DNA of 64,000 nucleotides from Gemmobacter caeruleus. Its GTDB lineage: Bacteria > Pseudomonadota > Alphaproteobacteria > Rhodobacterales > Rhodobacteraceae. How positions within the stretch are numbered: the stretch's first letter is position 1; every line of letters begins with the position of its first letter. Under the pieces are notes generated by a model, which was not told the origin of the DNA, did no database searches, and was given only the letters and a program-made list of their open reading frames with translations. A program made the position numbers and the translations under genes. Where the stretch lies: positions 248,001-312,000 of the forward strand of contig NZ_VKKX01000011.1 of NCBI RefSeq assembly GCF_008271655.1, written 5' to 3'. This document shows positions 1 to 9,500 of the stretch, in pieces.

Positions 1-71
1 CGATCCTGCGGGGGGAAACCTGCGTGGTGGAAATCGACGGTCTGGCCCCCGCGACCGTGACGCTGGTCTGA
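1..71 (+). CDS. 3' end of an unidentified protein (partial)
   Basis: Only the last 22 codons and a TGA stop are in the window; the reading frame starts at base 3. The visible end is a short beta-strand-like stretch (GETCVVEIDGLAPATVTLV). It loosely recalls the C-terminus of fumarylacetoacetate-hydrolase/hydratase proteins, but this is too short to identify. It is followed at once by a strong hairpin terminator shared with the convergent amtB gene. Confidence 0.5.
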   Translation, partial: ILRGETCVVEIDGLAPATVTLV

Positions 72-83
72 AATGCGAAAAGA

Positions 84-110
84 CCCGGGCGGGGTGCCCG
101 GGCCTTTCCT
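84..110. terminator. Bidirectional terminator between the partial gene and amtB
   Basis: Perfect 7-bp GC stem CCCGGGC/GCCCGGG (84-90 with 96-102) and a 5-base loop. It is followed by a pyrimidine tract (CCTTTCCT) on the plus strand and preceded by AAAAGA, which gives a T-rich tail on the minus strand. It lies between two convergent genes. Confidence 0.8.
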
Positions 111-125
111 GTCTTGCGGCCGGGA

Positions 126-1475
126 TCAGCCGTGATAGGCGCTTTCGCCATGCGAGGTCTGGTCGAGGCCCTGACGCTCGCTGTCGCTGTCCACGCGCAG
201 GCCCATGGTCATGTCCACCAGCTTGTAGAGCAGGAAGGAGATGACGCCGGTCCACACGATCGTCAGCGCAACCGATTCGATCTGGATCCAGGTCTGGGCG
301 CCGATCGAATAGTCGTCGCCCTTGACGCCGCCCAGCGAGGCCGCCGAGAAGACGCCGGTCAGGATCGCGCCGATCATGCCGCCGATGCCATGGATGCCGA
401 ACACGTCCAGGCTGTCGTCATAGCCCATCTTGATCTTGATCACGGTCACGAAGAAGTAGCAGACCGCCGCGGCCACGACGCCCAGGATGATCGCGCCCAT
501 CGGACCGATGGTGCCACAGGCCGGGGTGATCGCCACAAGGCCGGCCACCATGCCCGACACCGCGCCCAGCATCGAGGCCTTGCCGCGCAGCACGCCTTCC
601 AGCAGCGTCCAGGCGACGGTGGCGGCGGCGGTGGCGACAAAGGTGTTGATCATCGCGAGGCCGGCATTGCCATTGGCTTCGAGGTTGGAGCCGACGTTGA
701 AGCCGAACCAGCCGACCCACAGCATCGAGGCGCCGATCATGGTCATCACCATCGAATGCGGGGCCATGTTTTCCTTGCCATAGCCCACGCGCTTGCCGAT
801 CACGAGGCAACCGACCAGCGCGGCCACACCCGCGTTGATATGCACCACGGTGCCGCCGGCAAAGTCGATCGCGCCGTGCTTGTAGAGCAGGCCGTTGGCA
901 TCCCAGACCATATGGGCCATCGGGAAGTAGCAGAAGGTCGCCCAGAGGATCATGAACACCAGCACGGACGAGAATTTCACCCGTTCCGCGAAGGCGCCGA
1001 TGATCAGCGCGGGCGTGATCGCCGCGAAGGTCATCTGGAACGAGATGAACACGAATTCCGGTATCACATAATCGGCCGAGAAGGTGGCCGACATGCTTTC
1101 CATGGTCACACCGGCGAGGAACAGCTTGGCCGTGCCGCCCCAGAAGGCCGATTCACTGCCCCCGAACGAGAAGGAATAGCCGTAGATCACCCAGATGATC
1201 ATCATGATCGCGGCGATCAGCGTCGTCTGCATCAGCACCGACAGCATGTTCTTGGTCCGCACCAGGCCGCCATAGAACAGCGCGAGGCCCGGCAGGATCA
1301 TGAACAGCACCAGCACGGTCGAGATCATCATCCAGGACACGTCGCCCTTGTCCATGACGGGGGCGGCCTCGGCCACCACCTCGGTCGCGGCGGTCGTGGC
1401 TTCCTGCGCCCAGAGCGGCAGGGCCGTCAGCGCGCCAAGCGCCGTCAGGCCGGAAAGTTTCGTCAGGTTTTTCAT
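126..1475 (-). CDS. amtB: Ammonium transporter AmtB
   Basis: Inner-membrane ammonium channel of the Amt/MEP/Rh family, 449 aa, the usual length. Residues 1-24 form a signal peptide (MKNLTKLSG... ending LPLWAQ), as expected for Amt proteins with a periplasmic N-terminus, followed by about eleven hydrophobic segments. The twin pore histidines are visible in HINAGVAALV and FGIHGIGGMIG. The start is set at this ATG, not at in-frame codons further upstream, because the signal peptide begins here and GGAAGGGGA lies about 10 bases before it. The gene lies 31 bases downstream of glnK, the classic glnK-amtB pair in which GlnK binds and blocks the channel when nitrogen is plentiful. Confidence 0.97.
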   Translation of the reverse strand: MKNLTKLSGLTALGALTALPLWAQEATTAATEVVAEAAPVMDKGDVSWMMISTVLVLFMILPGLALFYGGLVRTKNMLSVLMQTTLIAAIMMIIWVIYGYSFSFGGSESAFWGGTAKLFLAGVTMESMSATFSADYVIPEFVFISFQMTFAAITPALIIGAFAERVKFSSVLVFMILWATFCYFPMAHMVWDANGLLYKHGAIDFAGGTVVHINAGVAALVGCLVIGKRVGYGKENMAPHSMVMTMIGASMLWVGWFGFNVGSNLEANGNAGLAMINTFVATAAATVAWTLLEGVLRGKASMLGAVSGMVAGLVAITPACGTIGPMGAIILGVVAAAVCYFFVTVIKIKMGYDDSLDVFGIHGIGGMIGAILTGVFSAASLGGVKGDDYSIGAQTWIQIESVALTIVWTGVISFLLYKLVDMTMGLRVDSDSERQGLDQTSHGESAYHG

Positions 1476-1506
1476 GGTGTTGTCTTCCCCTTCCACCCGT
1501 ATTCGC

Positions 1507-1845
1507 TCAGAGCGCGTCATCGTCGGTTTCGCCGGTGCGCACTCGCACGGCCTGTTGCACATCGAGGACGAAAATCTTGCCGTCACCGATCTTGTCGGTG
1601 CGGGCCGTGGTGCGGATCGTATCCACCACCTGATCGGCCAGGCTGTCGGTCACCACGATCTCCAGCCGGATCTTCGGCACGAAGTTCACGGCATATTCTG
1701 CCCCGCGATAGATTTCCGTATGGCCGGACTGCGAACCGAAGCCCTTGATTTCGGTCACCATCATGCCGCGCACACCGATGGTGGTCAGCGCCTCGCGCAC
1801 CTCCTCCAGCTTGAACGGCTTGATTGCTGCGATGATCAGTTTCAC
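1507..1845 (-). CDS. glnK: Nitrogen regulatory protein P-II (GlnK)
   Basis: Small signal protein of 112 aa, exactly P-II length, forming trimers that sense ATP/ADP and 2-oxoglutarate. The T-loop tyrosine, target of uridylylation by GlnD, is Tyr51 in GHTEIYRGAEYAV. The C-terminal signature GDGKIFVLDV is present. The start is a GTG, decided by the canonical N-terminus (M)KLIIAAIKPFKLEEV and by AAGGGG six bases upstream. It is the first gene of the glnK-amtB unit, so GlnK rather than GlnB is the better name. The 260 bases upstream carry repeats of TTGCACA that may be a nitrogen-control site. Confidence 0.96.
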   Translation of the reverse strand: MKLIIAAIKPFKLEEVREALTTIGVRGMMVTEIKGFGSQSGHTEIYRGAEYAVNFVPKIRLEIVVTDSLADQVVDTIRTTARTDKIGDGKIFVLDVQQAVRVRTGETDDDAL

Positions 1846-1962
1846 GTGCGTCCCCTTCTCTGGCAGGCGGCCCTTTGAGGGGCCTTGCGAGGGATAGAAG
1901 GCGGGGCTTGCTGCAACTGCACAAGAAATCAGCCGGGTTTGACCGGGCCTTGCCGGGTGAAG

Positions 1963-1980
1963 TTGCACATTATTTGCACA
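1963..1980. promoter_or_regulatory. Tandem TTGCACA repeat upstream of glnK
   Basis: TTGCACA occurs at 1963-1969 and again at 1974-1980, an 11-bp (one helical turn) period. A third, shorter TGCACA is at 1918-1923. The block lies 118-135 bases upstream of the glnK start and also upstream of the divergent penicillin-binding protein gene. The spacing does not match the enterobacterial NtrC site, and no convincing sigma-54 promoter was found. A nitrogen-control role is inferred only from position. Confidence 0.35.
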
Positions 1981-2105
1981 ATTCGAGGGGTATGCCTGAA
2001 AAATGGGCGAAATCGGTTTCCGAATCGTGTCGCTGGCCACTCCACATTTCCGGCGTGGCGGGTTAGGATTCCGCCCAAGCAAAAAAGCAATGCAGGCGTA
2101 TGCGG

Positions 2106-4400
2106 ATGAGTGGAGCGGGAAAGTGGCGTGCGCCGCTGGTGGCGGACCGTCGATACGGGGCTTCCGGGCGTGGCGGCGCCGGCGGGTCTGGTGGCACGGG
2201 CGGGCGGGGCGGTGCGCCGCGCAAGCCGGCCCCCAAGAAAGCCGCGCCGCGCAAGCCCCGGCGCAGCCCGCGCAAGCATGGCATCGTGATGTCGCTCATC
2301 CTCGGGCTGGTTTCGCTGGTCTGGCGGGTGGTCTGGGGCATCGGCTGGCGTGTCACCGCGCTGATCGGGCTGATCGTGCTGGGCGCGTCGTTCTATTTCT
2401 ATCAGCAACTGCCGCCGGTCACCGATCTGGTGGATGCCCGCGCGCGCGGATCGGTCACCATGCTGGACCGCGATGGCCAGGTCTTTGCCTGGCGCGGCGA
2501 AACCTTTGGCGGCATGATCACCTCGGATCATGTATCGAAATACCTGCGCGAGGCCGTCGTCGCGACTGAGGACAAGCGCTATTACCAGCATTTCGGTATC
2601 AGCCCGCGCGGCATCGCCTCGGCCATCCGCATCAACCTGGCCGAGGGGCGGGGGCCGCTTTCGGGCAATGGCGGCTCTACCATCACGCAGCAGGTGGCAA
2701 AGCTGCTTTGCCTTGGGGTGGAATATGACCCGAAGGCCTGGAAATCCGAAGCCGATTACGAGGAGGATTGCCGCGCCGGCGGCGTCTGGCGCAAGGTCAA
2801 GGAAATCCCCTTCGCGCTGGCGATGGAGGCCCGCTATTCCAAGGCCGAGATCCTGACGATCTATTTCAACCGCGCCTATCTGGGCGCCGGGGCGCGCGGC
2901 TTCGAGGCCGCCTCGCAGCGCTATTTCGGCAAATCGGCGGCCAATGTGAATGCGTCCGAGGCGGCGATGCTGGCGGGGCTTCTGAAAGCGCCGTCGCGCT
3001 ATGCGCCCACCTCGAACCTGCAACGCGCGCAGGATCGGGCGAATGTCATCATCGGTCTGATGCAGGAACAGGGCTATCTGACCAAGGCCGAGGCCGATGA
3101 TGCCCGCAGCCGCCCCGCGCAACTGTCCGAGGCGGCGGCCAAGAATGCGGGCGGTTTCTTTGCCGATTGGGTGATGGAATCCGGCCCGACCTTCCTGACC
3201 AAGGAAACCACCGAGGATGTGATCATCCGCACCACGCTGGATCAGGGGATCCAGCGGCAGGCCGAGGCGGGGTTGGCCGCGATCTTTGACACCAAGGTCA
3301 AGGCCGGGTCCGAGGCCCAGGCCGCGATCGTGGTGATGAGCGCGGATGGCGCCGTGCGCGCCATGGTCGGCGGGCGCAAGACGCAAGGGGCGGGCAGCTT
3401 CAACCGCGCGACCCAGGCGCTGCGCCAGACCGGATCGACCTTCAAGCCCTTTGTCTATGCAGCCGCGCTCGATCTGGGATACAGCCCGCTCGACATCGTG
3501 GATGACAGCCCGCTGACGATGAATATCAAGGGCTCTGGCGCCTGGACGCCCGAGAATTACGACAAGAAGTTCAAGGGGCCGGTGACGCTGTTGCAGGCCC
3601 TGGCCGAAAGCCGCAACATCCCCGCCGTGAAGGTGTCAGAGGCCGTGGGCCGCGATGTGGTGCGGCAGGTCGCGTCGCAATTCGGCCTGAAATCCGATCT
3701 GGCGGCGGGGCCGGCGCTGGCGCTTGGCGCCTCGGAAAGCACGCTGCTGGAGATGACGGGCGCCTATGCCGGCATCCTGAACGGCGGGTCGTCGGTCACG
3801 CCTTATGGCCTGATCAGCCTGCAATTGCAGGGCGAGGATACCGATCTGATCGGCCAGGGCGGCGGTATCGGCGAGCGCGTGATCCAGACCGAGGCGGCGG
3901 AGCAGTTGATCTACATGCTCAATCAGGTGGTCGAACGCGGCACCGGCACCCGCGCGCGGCTGGGCGATCATCCGGTCGCGGGCAAGACGGGCACCACCAA
4001 TGGCGCGCGCGACGCCTGGTTCATCGGCTTTTCGGCGCATTATGTCGTGGGGGTCTGGATGGGCTATGACGACAATCGCAAGCTGGCCGGGGTGACGGGC
4101 GGCGGTCTGCCGGCCGAGATCTGGAAAGAGGTGATGGCGCGCATCCACAAGGGGGTGCCGGCCACGCCGCTGCCCATGCTGCCGCCGCAACCGCGCCGGG
4201 GCAATCTGGCGGCGCAATCGGGGGTCGGGGCGGCGATCCCGGCGGGCAGTCTGCCGCAGGGTGGGGCGGGGGCCAGTTCGGGCAATGTGCCCGGCGCCTG
4301 GACCAATGGCGAGGTGCCGCAGGCCGCGCCCCCCTCGGGCGGCGACCCGCTTCAGGATGCGCTGAAAGAGGCGCTTGGCGCGACCGGCGGGCTTTACTGA
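2106..4400 (+). CDS. Class A penicillin-binding protein (bifunctional transglycosylase/transpeptidase)
   Basis: Peptidoglycan polymerase and crosslinker of the PBP1A family, about 764 aa. A basic, Gly/Ala/Lys/Pro-rich cytoplasmic tail (about residues 1-58) precedes one membrane segment. The GT51 glycosyltransferase domain has its catalytic Glu near residue 155 (ATEDKRYYQHFG). The transpeptidase domain carries Ser444 (GSTFK), SRN near 502 and KTGT near 627. A Pro/Gly-rich tail ends the protein. An ATG six bases upstream (2100) is in frame; 2106 is preferred because GCAGG is nine bases before it and I recall relatives beginning with MSG. It is convergent with lrgB, the two stop regions overlapping by seven bases. 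Confidence 0.93.
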   Translation: MSGAGKWRAPLVADRRYGASGRGGAGGSGGTGGRGGAPRKPAPKKAAPRKPRRSPRKHGIVMSLILGLVSLVWRVVWGIGWRVTALIGLIVLGASFYFYQQLPPVTDLVDARARGSVTMLDRDGQVFAWRGETFGGMITSDHVSKYLREAVVATEDKRYYQHFGISPRGIASAIRINLAEGRGPLSGNGGSTITQQVAKLLCLGVEYDPKAWKSEADYEEDCRAGGVWRKVKEIPFALAMEARYSKAEILTIYFNRAYLGAGARGFEAASQRYFGKSAANVNASEAAMLAGLLKAPSRYAPTSNLQRAQDRANVIIGLMQEQGYLTKAEADDARSRPAQLSEAAAKNAGGFFADWVMESGPTFLTKETTEDVIIRTTLDQGIQRQAEAGLAAIFDTKVKAGSEAQAAIVVMSADGAVRAMVGGRKTQGAGSFNRATQALRQTGSTFKPFVYAAALDLGYSPLDIVDDSPLTMNIKGSGAWTPENYDKKFKGPVTLLQALAESRNIPAVKVSEAVGRDVVRQVASQFGLKSDLAAGPALALGASESTLLEMTGAYAGILNGGSSVTPYGLISLQLQGEDTDLIGQGGGIGERVIQTEAAEQLIYMLNQVVERGTGTRARLGDHPVAGKTGTTNGARDAWFIGFSAHYVVGVWMGYDDNRKLAGVTGGGLPAEIWKEVMARIHKGVPATPLPMLPPQPRRGNLAAQSGVGAAIPAGSLPQGGAGASSGNVPGAWTNGEVPQAAPPSGGDPLQDALKEALGATGGLY

Positions 4401-5110
4401 AACAGCCGCAGCGCGAGCGGCGCCAGAAACGCCGTCAGCACCGCGTTCAGCCCCATGCCCAGCCCGGCAAAGGCGCCCGCTGTCGGATGCACCTGAAAGG
4501 CGCGGGCGGTGCCGATGCCATGCGCCGCCACGCCGGTGGCAAAGCCCCGCGCCCGCCAGTCGCGGATGCGCAGCGCATTGAGCAGCGGCGTGGTGCAGAT
4601 CGCCCCGATGATCCCGGTCAGGATCACCAGCACCGCCGTCAGCGTGGGCGACCCGCCCAGCCGGTCTGAAATGCCAAGCGCGACCGGCGCCGTGGCCGAT
4701 TTCGGCGCGAGCGAGGCCAGCACCTCGCCGTCGATGCCAAAGGCGACCGCCAGCCCAAGCGCGGACAGCACCGCCACCGACGATCCCGCCAGCAGCGCGG
4801 CCAGCAAGGGCAGCGCCGCGCGTTTTACATGGCCCAGATTGTCCCATAGCGGCAGCGCCAGCGCGACCGTGGCGGGGCCCAGCAGGAAATGCACGAATTG
4901 CGCGCCCTCGAAATAGACCGGATAGGGGGTGCCGGTCAGCGCCAGCAGACTGGCCAGCAAGACCACCGCGATCAGTACCGGGTTCACCCAGGGCCGCCGC
5001 CCGGCCGCCTGAAAGCAGGCAGCGCCGATGGCATAGGCGGCCAGCGTTGCGGTCAGCCACAGAAGCGGCCCTTGCGCGAGATAGGACCAGATCTCGGCGA
5101 AATCGGTCAT
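4394..5110 (-). CDS. lrgB: LrgB/CidB family membrane protein
   Basis: Polytopic inner-membrane protein of 238 aa with about seven hydrophobic segments. The family core is clear: SVTAP-like KSATAPVALGISDRLGG, the segment GIIGAICTTPLL, and HGIGTARAF near the C-terminus. LrgB works with LrgA as a holin/antiholin-like pair affecting autolysis, and in some bacteria the pair imports pyruvate; either role here would be inference. The ATG overlaps the lrgA stop by four bases (ATGA), so the two are translationally coupled. Confidence 0.9.
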   Translation of the reverse strand: MTDFAEIWSYLAQGPLLWLTATLAAYAIGAACFQAAGRRPWVNPVLIAVVLLASLLALTGTPYPVYFEGAQFVHFLLGPATVALALPLWDNLGHVKRAALPLLAALLAGSSVAVLSALGLAVAFGIDGEVLASLAPKSATAPVALGISDRLGGSPTLTAVLVILTGIIGAICTTPLLNALRIRDWRARGFATGVAAHGIGTARAFQVHPTAGAFAGLGMGLNAVLTAFLAPLALRLFQ

Positions 5111-5463
5111 TGCTCGAACTCCGTTCCGGTCAGGCGGGCCACGGCGGCAAAGGCCAGCGCCCCGGCGGCAATGGCGGCCAGGGTCGAGACGAACAGCACC
5201 ACCACCAGCGCGGGGCCGTAAGCCACGATCTTGTCCAGATGCCCCACGACCCCGGTGCCCGCCGGCACGAAAAGCAGCGACAGGTTGCCCAGGATGCCGG
5301 TCGCCAGCGGGCGCAGCACCTCGACCAGACGGGGGAACAGGGCAAAGCCCAGCAGCAGGATCAGCATGCCGGTGACGGGGCCGGGCAGGGGTGCCCCGGT
5401 CAGGCGGGTGAGGGTTTCGCCCGCCAGTTGCGCGGCAAGCAGGGTCAGCAATGCGGGGATCAT
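5107..5463 (-). CDS. lrgA: LrgA/CidA family holin-like protein
   Basis: Small 118-aa membrane protein with four hydrophobic segments. The family motif is visible in LPGPVTGMLILLLGF and LFVPAGTGVVGHLD. It is the upstream partner of lrgB. A strong Shine-Dalgarno AGGAGG sits four bases before the ATG, stronger than most in this window. The 67 bases between it and the upstream GFA-GNAT gene on the same strand could hold a promoter, but none is clear. Confidence 0.9.
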   Translation of the reverse strand: MIPALLTLLAAQLAGETLTRLTGAPLPGPVTGMLILLLGFALFPRLVEVLRPLATGILGNLSLLFVPAGTGVVGHLDKIVAYGPALVVVLFVSTLAAIAAGALAFAAVARLTGTEFEQ

Positions 5464-5530
5464 GGGGCCTCCTGAAATCGTGCGCAGGATGCCCGCAACC
5501 GTGCGGGACCGGAAGCCCCCGCCGTGCCGG

Positions 5531-6391
5531 TCAGGTGCGATTGTTCAGGTTCGACATTCCGGCTGGCCGGCGGAAGGTCAGGCTGGTCGTGCGGTCAAAG
5601 CCGGGATGGCGGGTTTCGCCGATCTGGGCAAAGCCCATGGCGCGGAAGGCCGCGTGGTTTTCCACCAACTCCACCCGGCTTTGCAGCTCCAGCTCCGGCA
5701 GGCCCAGATCCTGCGCCCGGCGCGCGGCCAGATCAATCAGCCGCCGCGCCAGCCCGCGCCGCCGGGCAGAACCGGCGGTGGCAAGCTTGCCGATATACAG
5801 CGCGCCGGGTTTGAGCGTGAAAAACACGCAGGCGCGCGGTTCGGGGCCGATCAGCCAGACCTCGCCGTCACGGGCCTGCCTGCGGATATCGTCTTCGGTC
5901 AGGCGCTGCATTGACGAGGGCGGGTCGATCCGCCCCTCCATATCGGCAAAGGCCGCGCGGATCAGCGCCAGCACCGGGGCGGCGTCATCCTCGGGGCGCA
6001 TCCGGTGCGGCGGCGGGTCGGCCAGTGCGGTCCAGGGCAGGTGATCCTGCATGTGAACCTGCGTTTCCGCCCGGAAATCGGCGGCGCGGTCCAGCGTGGC
6101 GGCATGCAGGTGAACCTCGCCCGGGAAGCGGGCGGCGCGATAGGCCAGCGGGCTGCCGCAGATGCCGCAGCGATCCCAGAAGGTGCCCGGGCTGGTCGAA
6201 TGGCTCTGGCGTGGCGGGCCGTGCCAGTGCAGCGCCGCTTCTGGCGCGCCCAGATAGCTGGCGAAACCGGCGCCGGTCGCCTTGCGGCAGGACCGGCAAT
6301 GGCAATGCGCCGTCCAGAGCGGCGGCGCGGTCAGTTCATAGCGGGTGGCGCCACAGAGGCAGGCGCCGGAGAGGGGCGGTTCAAGGGTCAT
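5531..6391 (-). CDS. Fusion of a GFA/CENP-V zinc domain and a GNAT acetyltransferase
   Basis: A 286-aa protein with two domains. Residues about 1-130 are a GFA (glutathione-dependent formaldehyde-activating enzyme-like) zinc fold, with zinc-ligand cysteines at 11, 13, 30, 32, 35, 75 and 78 (CLCGATRYE, CHCRSC, RCGICGSPLAYR). Residues about 135-286 are a GNAT fold with the acetyl-CoA loop RRRGLARRL after GKLATAGS. Substrates are unknown; most GFA-like proteins have no proven formaldehyde activity. The start is the ATG directly before the GFA core; the reading frame stays open far upstream into smc, but that part has no homologous look. No good ribosome site was seen. Confidence 0.82.
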   Translation of the reverse strand: MTLEPPLSGACLCGATRYELTAPPLWTAHCHCRSCRKATGAGFASYLGAPEAALHWHGPPRQSHSTSPGTFWDRCGICGSPLAYRAARFPGEVHLHAATLDRAADFRAETQVHMQDHLPWTALADPPPHRMRPEDDAAPVLALIRAAFADMEGRIDPPSSMQRLTEDDIRRQARDGEVWLIGPEPRACVFFTLKPGALYIGKLATAGSARRRGLARRLIDLAARRAQDLGLPELELQSRVELVENHAAFRAMGFAQIGETRHPGFDRTTSLTFRRPAGMSNLNNRT

Positions 6392-6440
6392 CGACCGATG
6401 ACACGACAGGCGCCGCACGCGGTCAAGAGGGGCAACATCT

Positions 6441-6449
6441 TGTGGATAA
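6441..6449 (-). promoter_or_regulatory. Consensus DnaA box upstream of smc
   Basis: The minus strand reads TTATCCACA, an exact match to the strongest DnaA box, about 91 bases upstream of the smc start. Only this copy was noticed in the intergenic gap, so it is not an origin. It could let DnaA influence smc or the divergent gene. Confidence 0.45.
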
Positions 6450-6539
6450 CCGCCCGCAGCCCAGCAAGGATTTGGGGTAAGGTCATTGACTTTCACGCCC
6501 CAAACGCCTGACCATACGCCCCCCTGACAGGAGATTCCC

Positions 6540-9500
6540 TTGCGGTTCACCCGCCTGCGCCTCAACGGTTTCAAAAGCTTCGTCGATCCGACGGAGCTAG
6601 TGATCCATGACGGGCTGACCGGCGTCGTGGGGCCGAATGGTTGCGGCAAGTCCAACCTGCTGGAGGCGCTGCGATGGGTGATGGGCGAAAACCGCCCCAC
6701 GGCGATGCGTGGCGGCGGGATGGAGGATGTGATCTTTGCCGGCGCCGCCACGCGGGGCGCGCGCCATTTCGCCGAGGTCGGGCTGATCATCGACAACGCG
6801 GACAGGCTGGCGCCCTCGGGCTTCAACGAGGCCGATACGCTGGAAATCGTGCGCCGCATCACCAAGGATGCCGGCAGCGCCTACAAGGCCAATGGCAAGG
6901 ATGTGCGGGCGCGTGATGTGCAGATGCTGTTCGCCGATGCCTCGACCGGGGCACAGTCGCCTGCACTGGTGCGGCAGGGGCAGATTTCCGAACTGATCAA
7001 CGCCAAGCCCAAGGCGCGGCGCCGGATCCTGGAGGAGGCCGCGGGGATCAGCGGCCTGTATCAGCGCCGGCACGAGGCGGAGCTGCGGCTTTCGGCGACC
7101 GAGCAGAACCTGTCGCGCGTCGATGACGTGCTGGAGCAACTGGCGACGCAACTGGCCACGCTGGCCCGTCAGGCCCGGCAGGCCGCGCGGTATCGCGAGA
7201 TCGGCGAGGATCTGCGCCGCAGCGAGGGGATGCTGCTCTATCGCCGCTGGCGCGAGGCAGATCAGGCCCGGGCCGAGGCCGAGGGCGGCCTGCGCGAAAG
7301 GCTGCTGGCGGCGGCAGCAGCCGAGAAGGCGGCCCGCGCCGCCCAGACCACGCGCGAGGCGGCCGAGGCCGCCATGCCCCCGCATCGCGAGGAGGAGGCC
7401 ATTGCCGGCGCCATCCTGCAACGGCTGGTGGTGGAGCGTGATGCGCTGACCGATCAGGAAACCCGCGCCCGGCAGGTGATCGAGACGCTGAATGGCCGTA
7501 TCGCGCAACTGGTCCGCGACATGGAGCGCGAGGCCGGGTTGAACCGCGATGCGGGCGAGACCATCGCGCGGCTGGATTGGGAACTGGCGCAGCTTCTGCG
7601 CGCGCATGAGGGTCATGACGACAAGCTGGCCGAGGCGACCGAGATCGCGCGCGAGGCCGGCGCCATCCTCACCGATCGCGAGGCGCAGCTGAGCGAACGC
7701 ACCGAAGATGTGGCGCGGCTGTCGGCGCGGCACCAGTCGGCGCAACGCCTGCTGGCCGAAGGGCGGGTGACGCTGGACCGGGCCGAGGCCGAGGCTTCGC
7801 GCGCGCGGGAGGCGGTGCAGGCTGCGACCGAGGCGCAGGAAGTGGCCGCCGAGGCGCAGGAGGCCGCCGCCATCGCGCAGGAGGAGGCCGCCGAACTGGC
7901 CATCGCCGCCGAAGAGACGCTGGCCGCCGCCGAAGAAGCCCGCGCCAGCGCCCAGACCCGCGAGGCCGAGGCCCGCGCCGCGCGCTCGGGCGCCGAGGGC
8001 GAGGCCAATGCGCTGCGGGCCGAGGTGGCGGCGCTGGCGCGGCTGGTGGAGCGTGAGGCGAGCGCCGGGACGCAGGTGCTGGATCAGGTCACGGTGACGC
8101 CCGGCCATGAGGCGGCGCTTGGGGCGGCGCTGTCGGACGATCTGCGCGCGCCGGAACTGGCGGGGGCGGCGCGGTCGGGCTGGGCACGACTGCCCGATTA
8201 CGACGCCGACCAACCGCTGCCCGCCGGCGTGGCGCCCTTGGCCGATCATGTCACCGTGCCCGCCGTGCTGCGCCGGCGCATCGCGCAGATCGGGCTGGTC
8301 TCCCGCGCGGCTGGGGATGCGTTGCAATCGGCCTTGCGCCCGGGGCAGCGGCTGGTCAGCCTGGAGGGCGATCTGTGGCGATGGGACGGTTTCCGCGCCG
8401 GGGCCGAGGATGCGCCCTCGGCCGCGGCGCTGCGGCTGCGGCAGCTCAATCGTCTGGTGCAGCTCAAGCGCGATCTGGAGGAGGTGGCCGCCCGGGCCGA
8501 GGGCGCGCGGCAGGCGCATGAGGCGTTGCAGGCGCGGCTTTCCGACCTCAACCGTGCCGATCAGATGGCGCGTGAGGCCCGCCGCTCGGCCGATGCGCGG
8601 CTGACCGAGGCCGGGCGGGCCTTGGCCCGGGCCGAGGCCGACCGCGCGCTGGCAGGCGGGCGGCTGGAGGCGGCGCGCCTGTCGGTCACCCGGTTCGAGG
8701 ATGAAAGCCTTGCCGCCCGCCGCCGGCTGGCCGAGGCCGAGGCCGGGGCGGTGGCGTTGCCCGATCTGGACGGCGCGCGCAGCGCGGTCGAGCAGCTCAA
8801 GATGGCGGTCGAGGCCGCGCGCATCACCATGATGTCGGCCCGCGCCGGGCAGGATGAGGTGCGGCGCGAGGGCGAGGCCCGCATCCGCCGCCGGCAAGAG
8901 GTGCAGAAGGAGCTGTCGGGCTGGAAGCACCGGCTGGAGACCGCCGAGAAGCGCAGCGCCGAACTGGCCGGGCGCAAGGCGGAGACCGAGGCGGAACTGG
9001 TCGAAGCGCTTGAACTGCCCGAGGAAATCGCGATCCGGCGCGAGGATCTGGCCGAGGCGATCGAGGGCGCCGAAGCGCGGCGCGCCCGCGCGCAGCAGGC
9101 GCTGACCGTCGCTGAAACCGCCCTGCGCGAGGCGCAGATCGCGGAGCGCGAGGCCGAACGGCTGGCGGGTGAGGCCCGCGAGGCCCGCGCCCGCGCCGAT
9201 GCCCGGGCCGAGGCCGCGCGTCTGGCGGTGACCGCCTGCGCCGAGCGGATCCGCGAGGAGATGGAGGTTTCGCCTGCGCAACTTCTGGAGCGGCTGGCCG
9301 TCGATCCTGAGGCGATGCCGGGGGCCGAGGCGCTGGAAACCGATGTGAACCGCCTGAAACGCCAGCGCGAGGCGCTTGGCGCCGTCAACCTGCGTGCCGA
9401 GGAGGATGCCAAGGCGGTGCAGGTCGAACATGACACGCTGGCGCAGGAAAAGATCGACCTGGAGGAGGCGATCAAGAAGTTGCGCGCCGGCATCCAGGGC

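Noticed and set aside
1846-2105. Sigma-54 promoter upstream of glnK
   Set aside because: No GG-N10-GC spacing with a credible TTGC -12 element was found.
6392-6865. N-terminal extension of the GFA-GNAT protein into smc
   Set aside because: The extension has no domain look and overlaps the 5' part of smc; the GFA domain starts directly at the chosen ATG.
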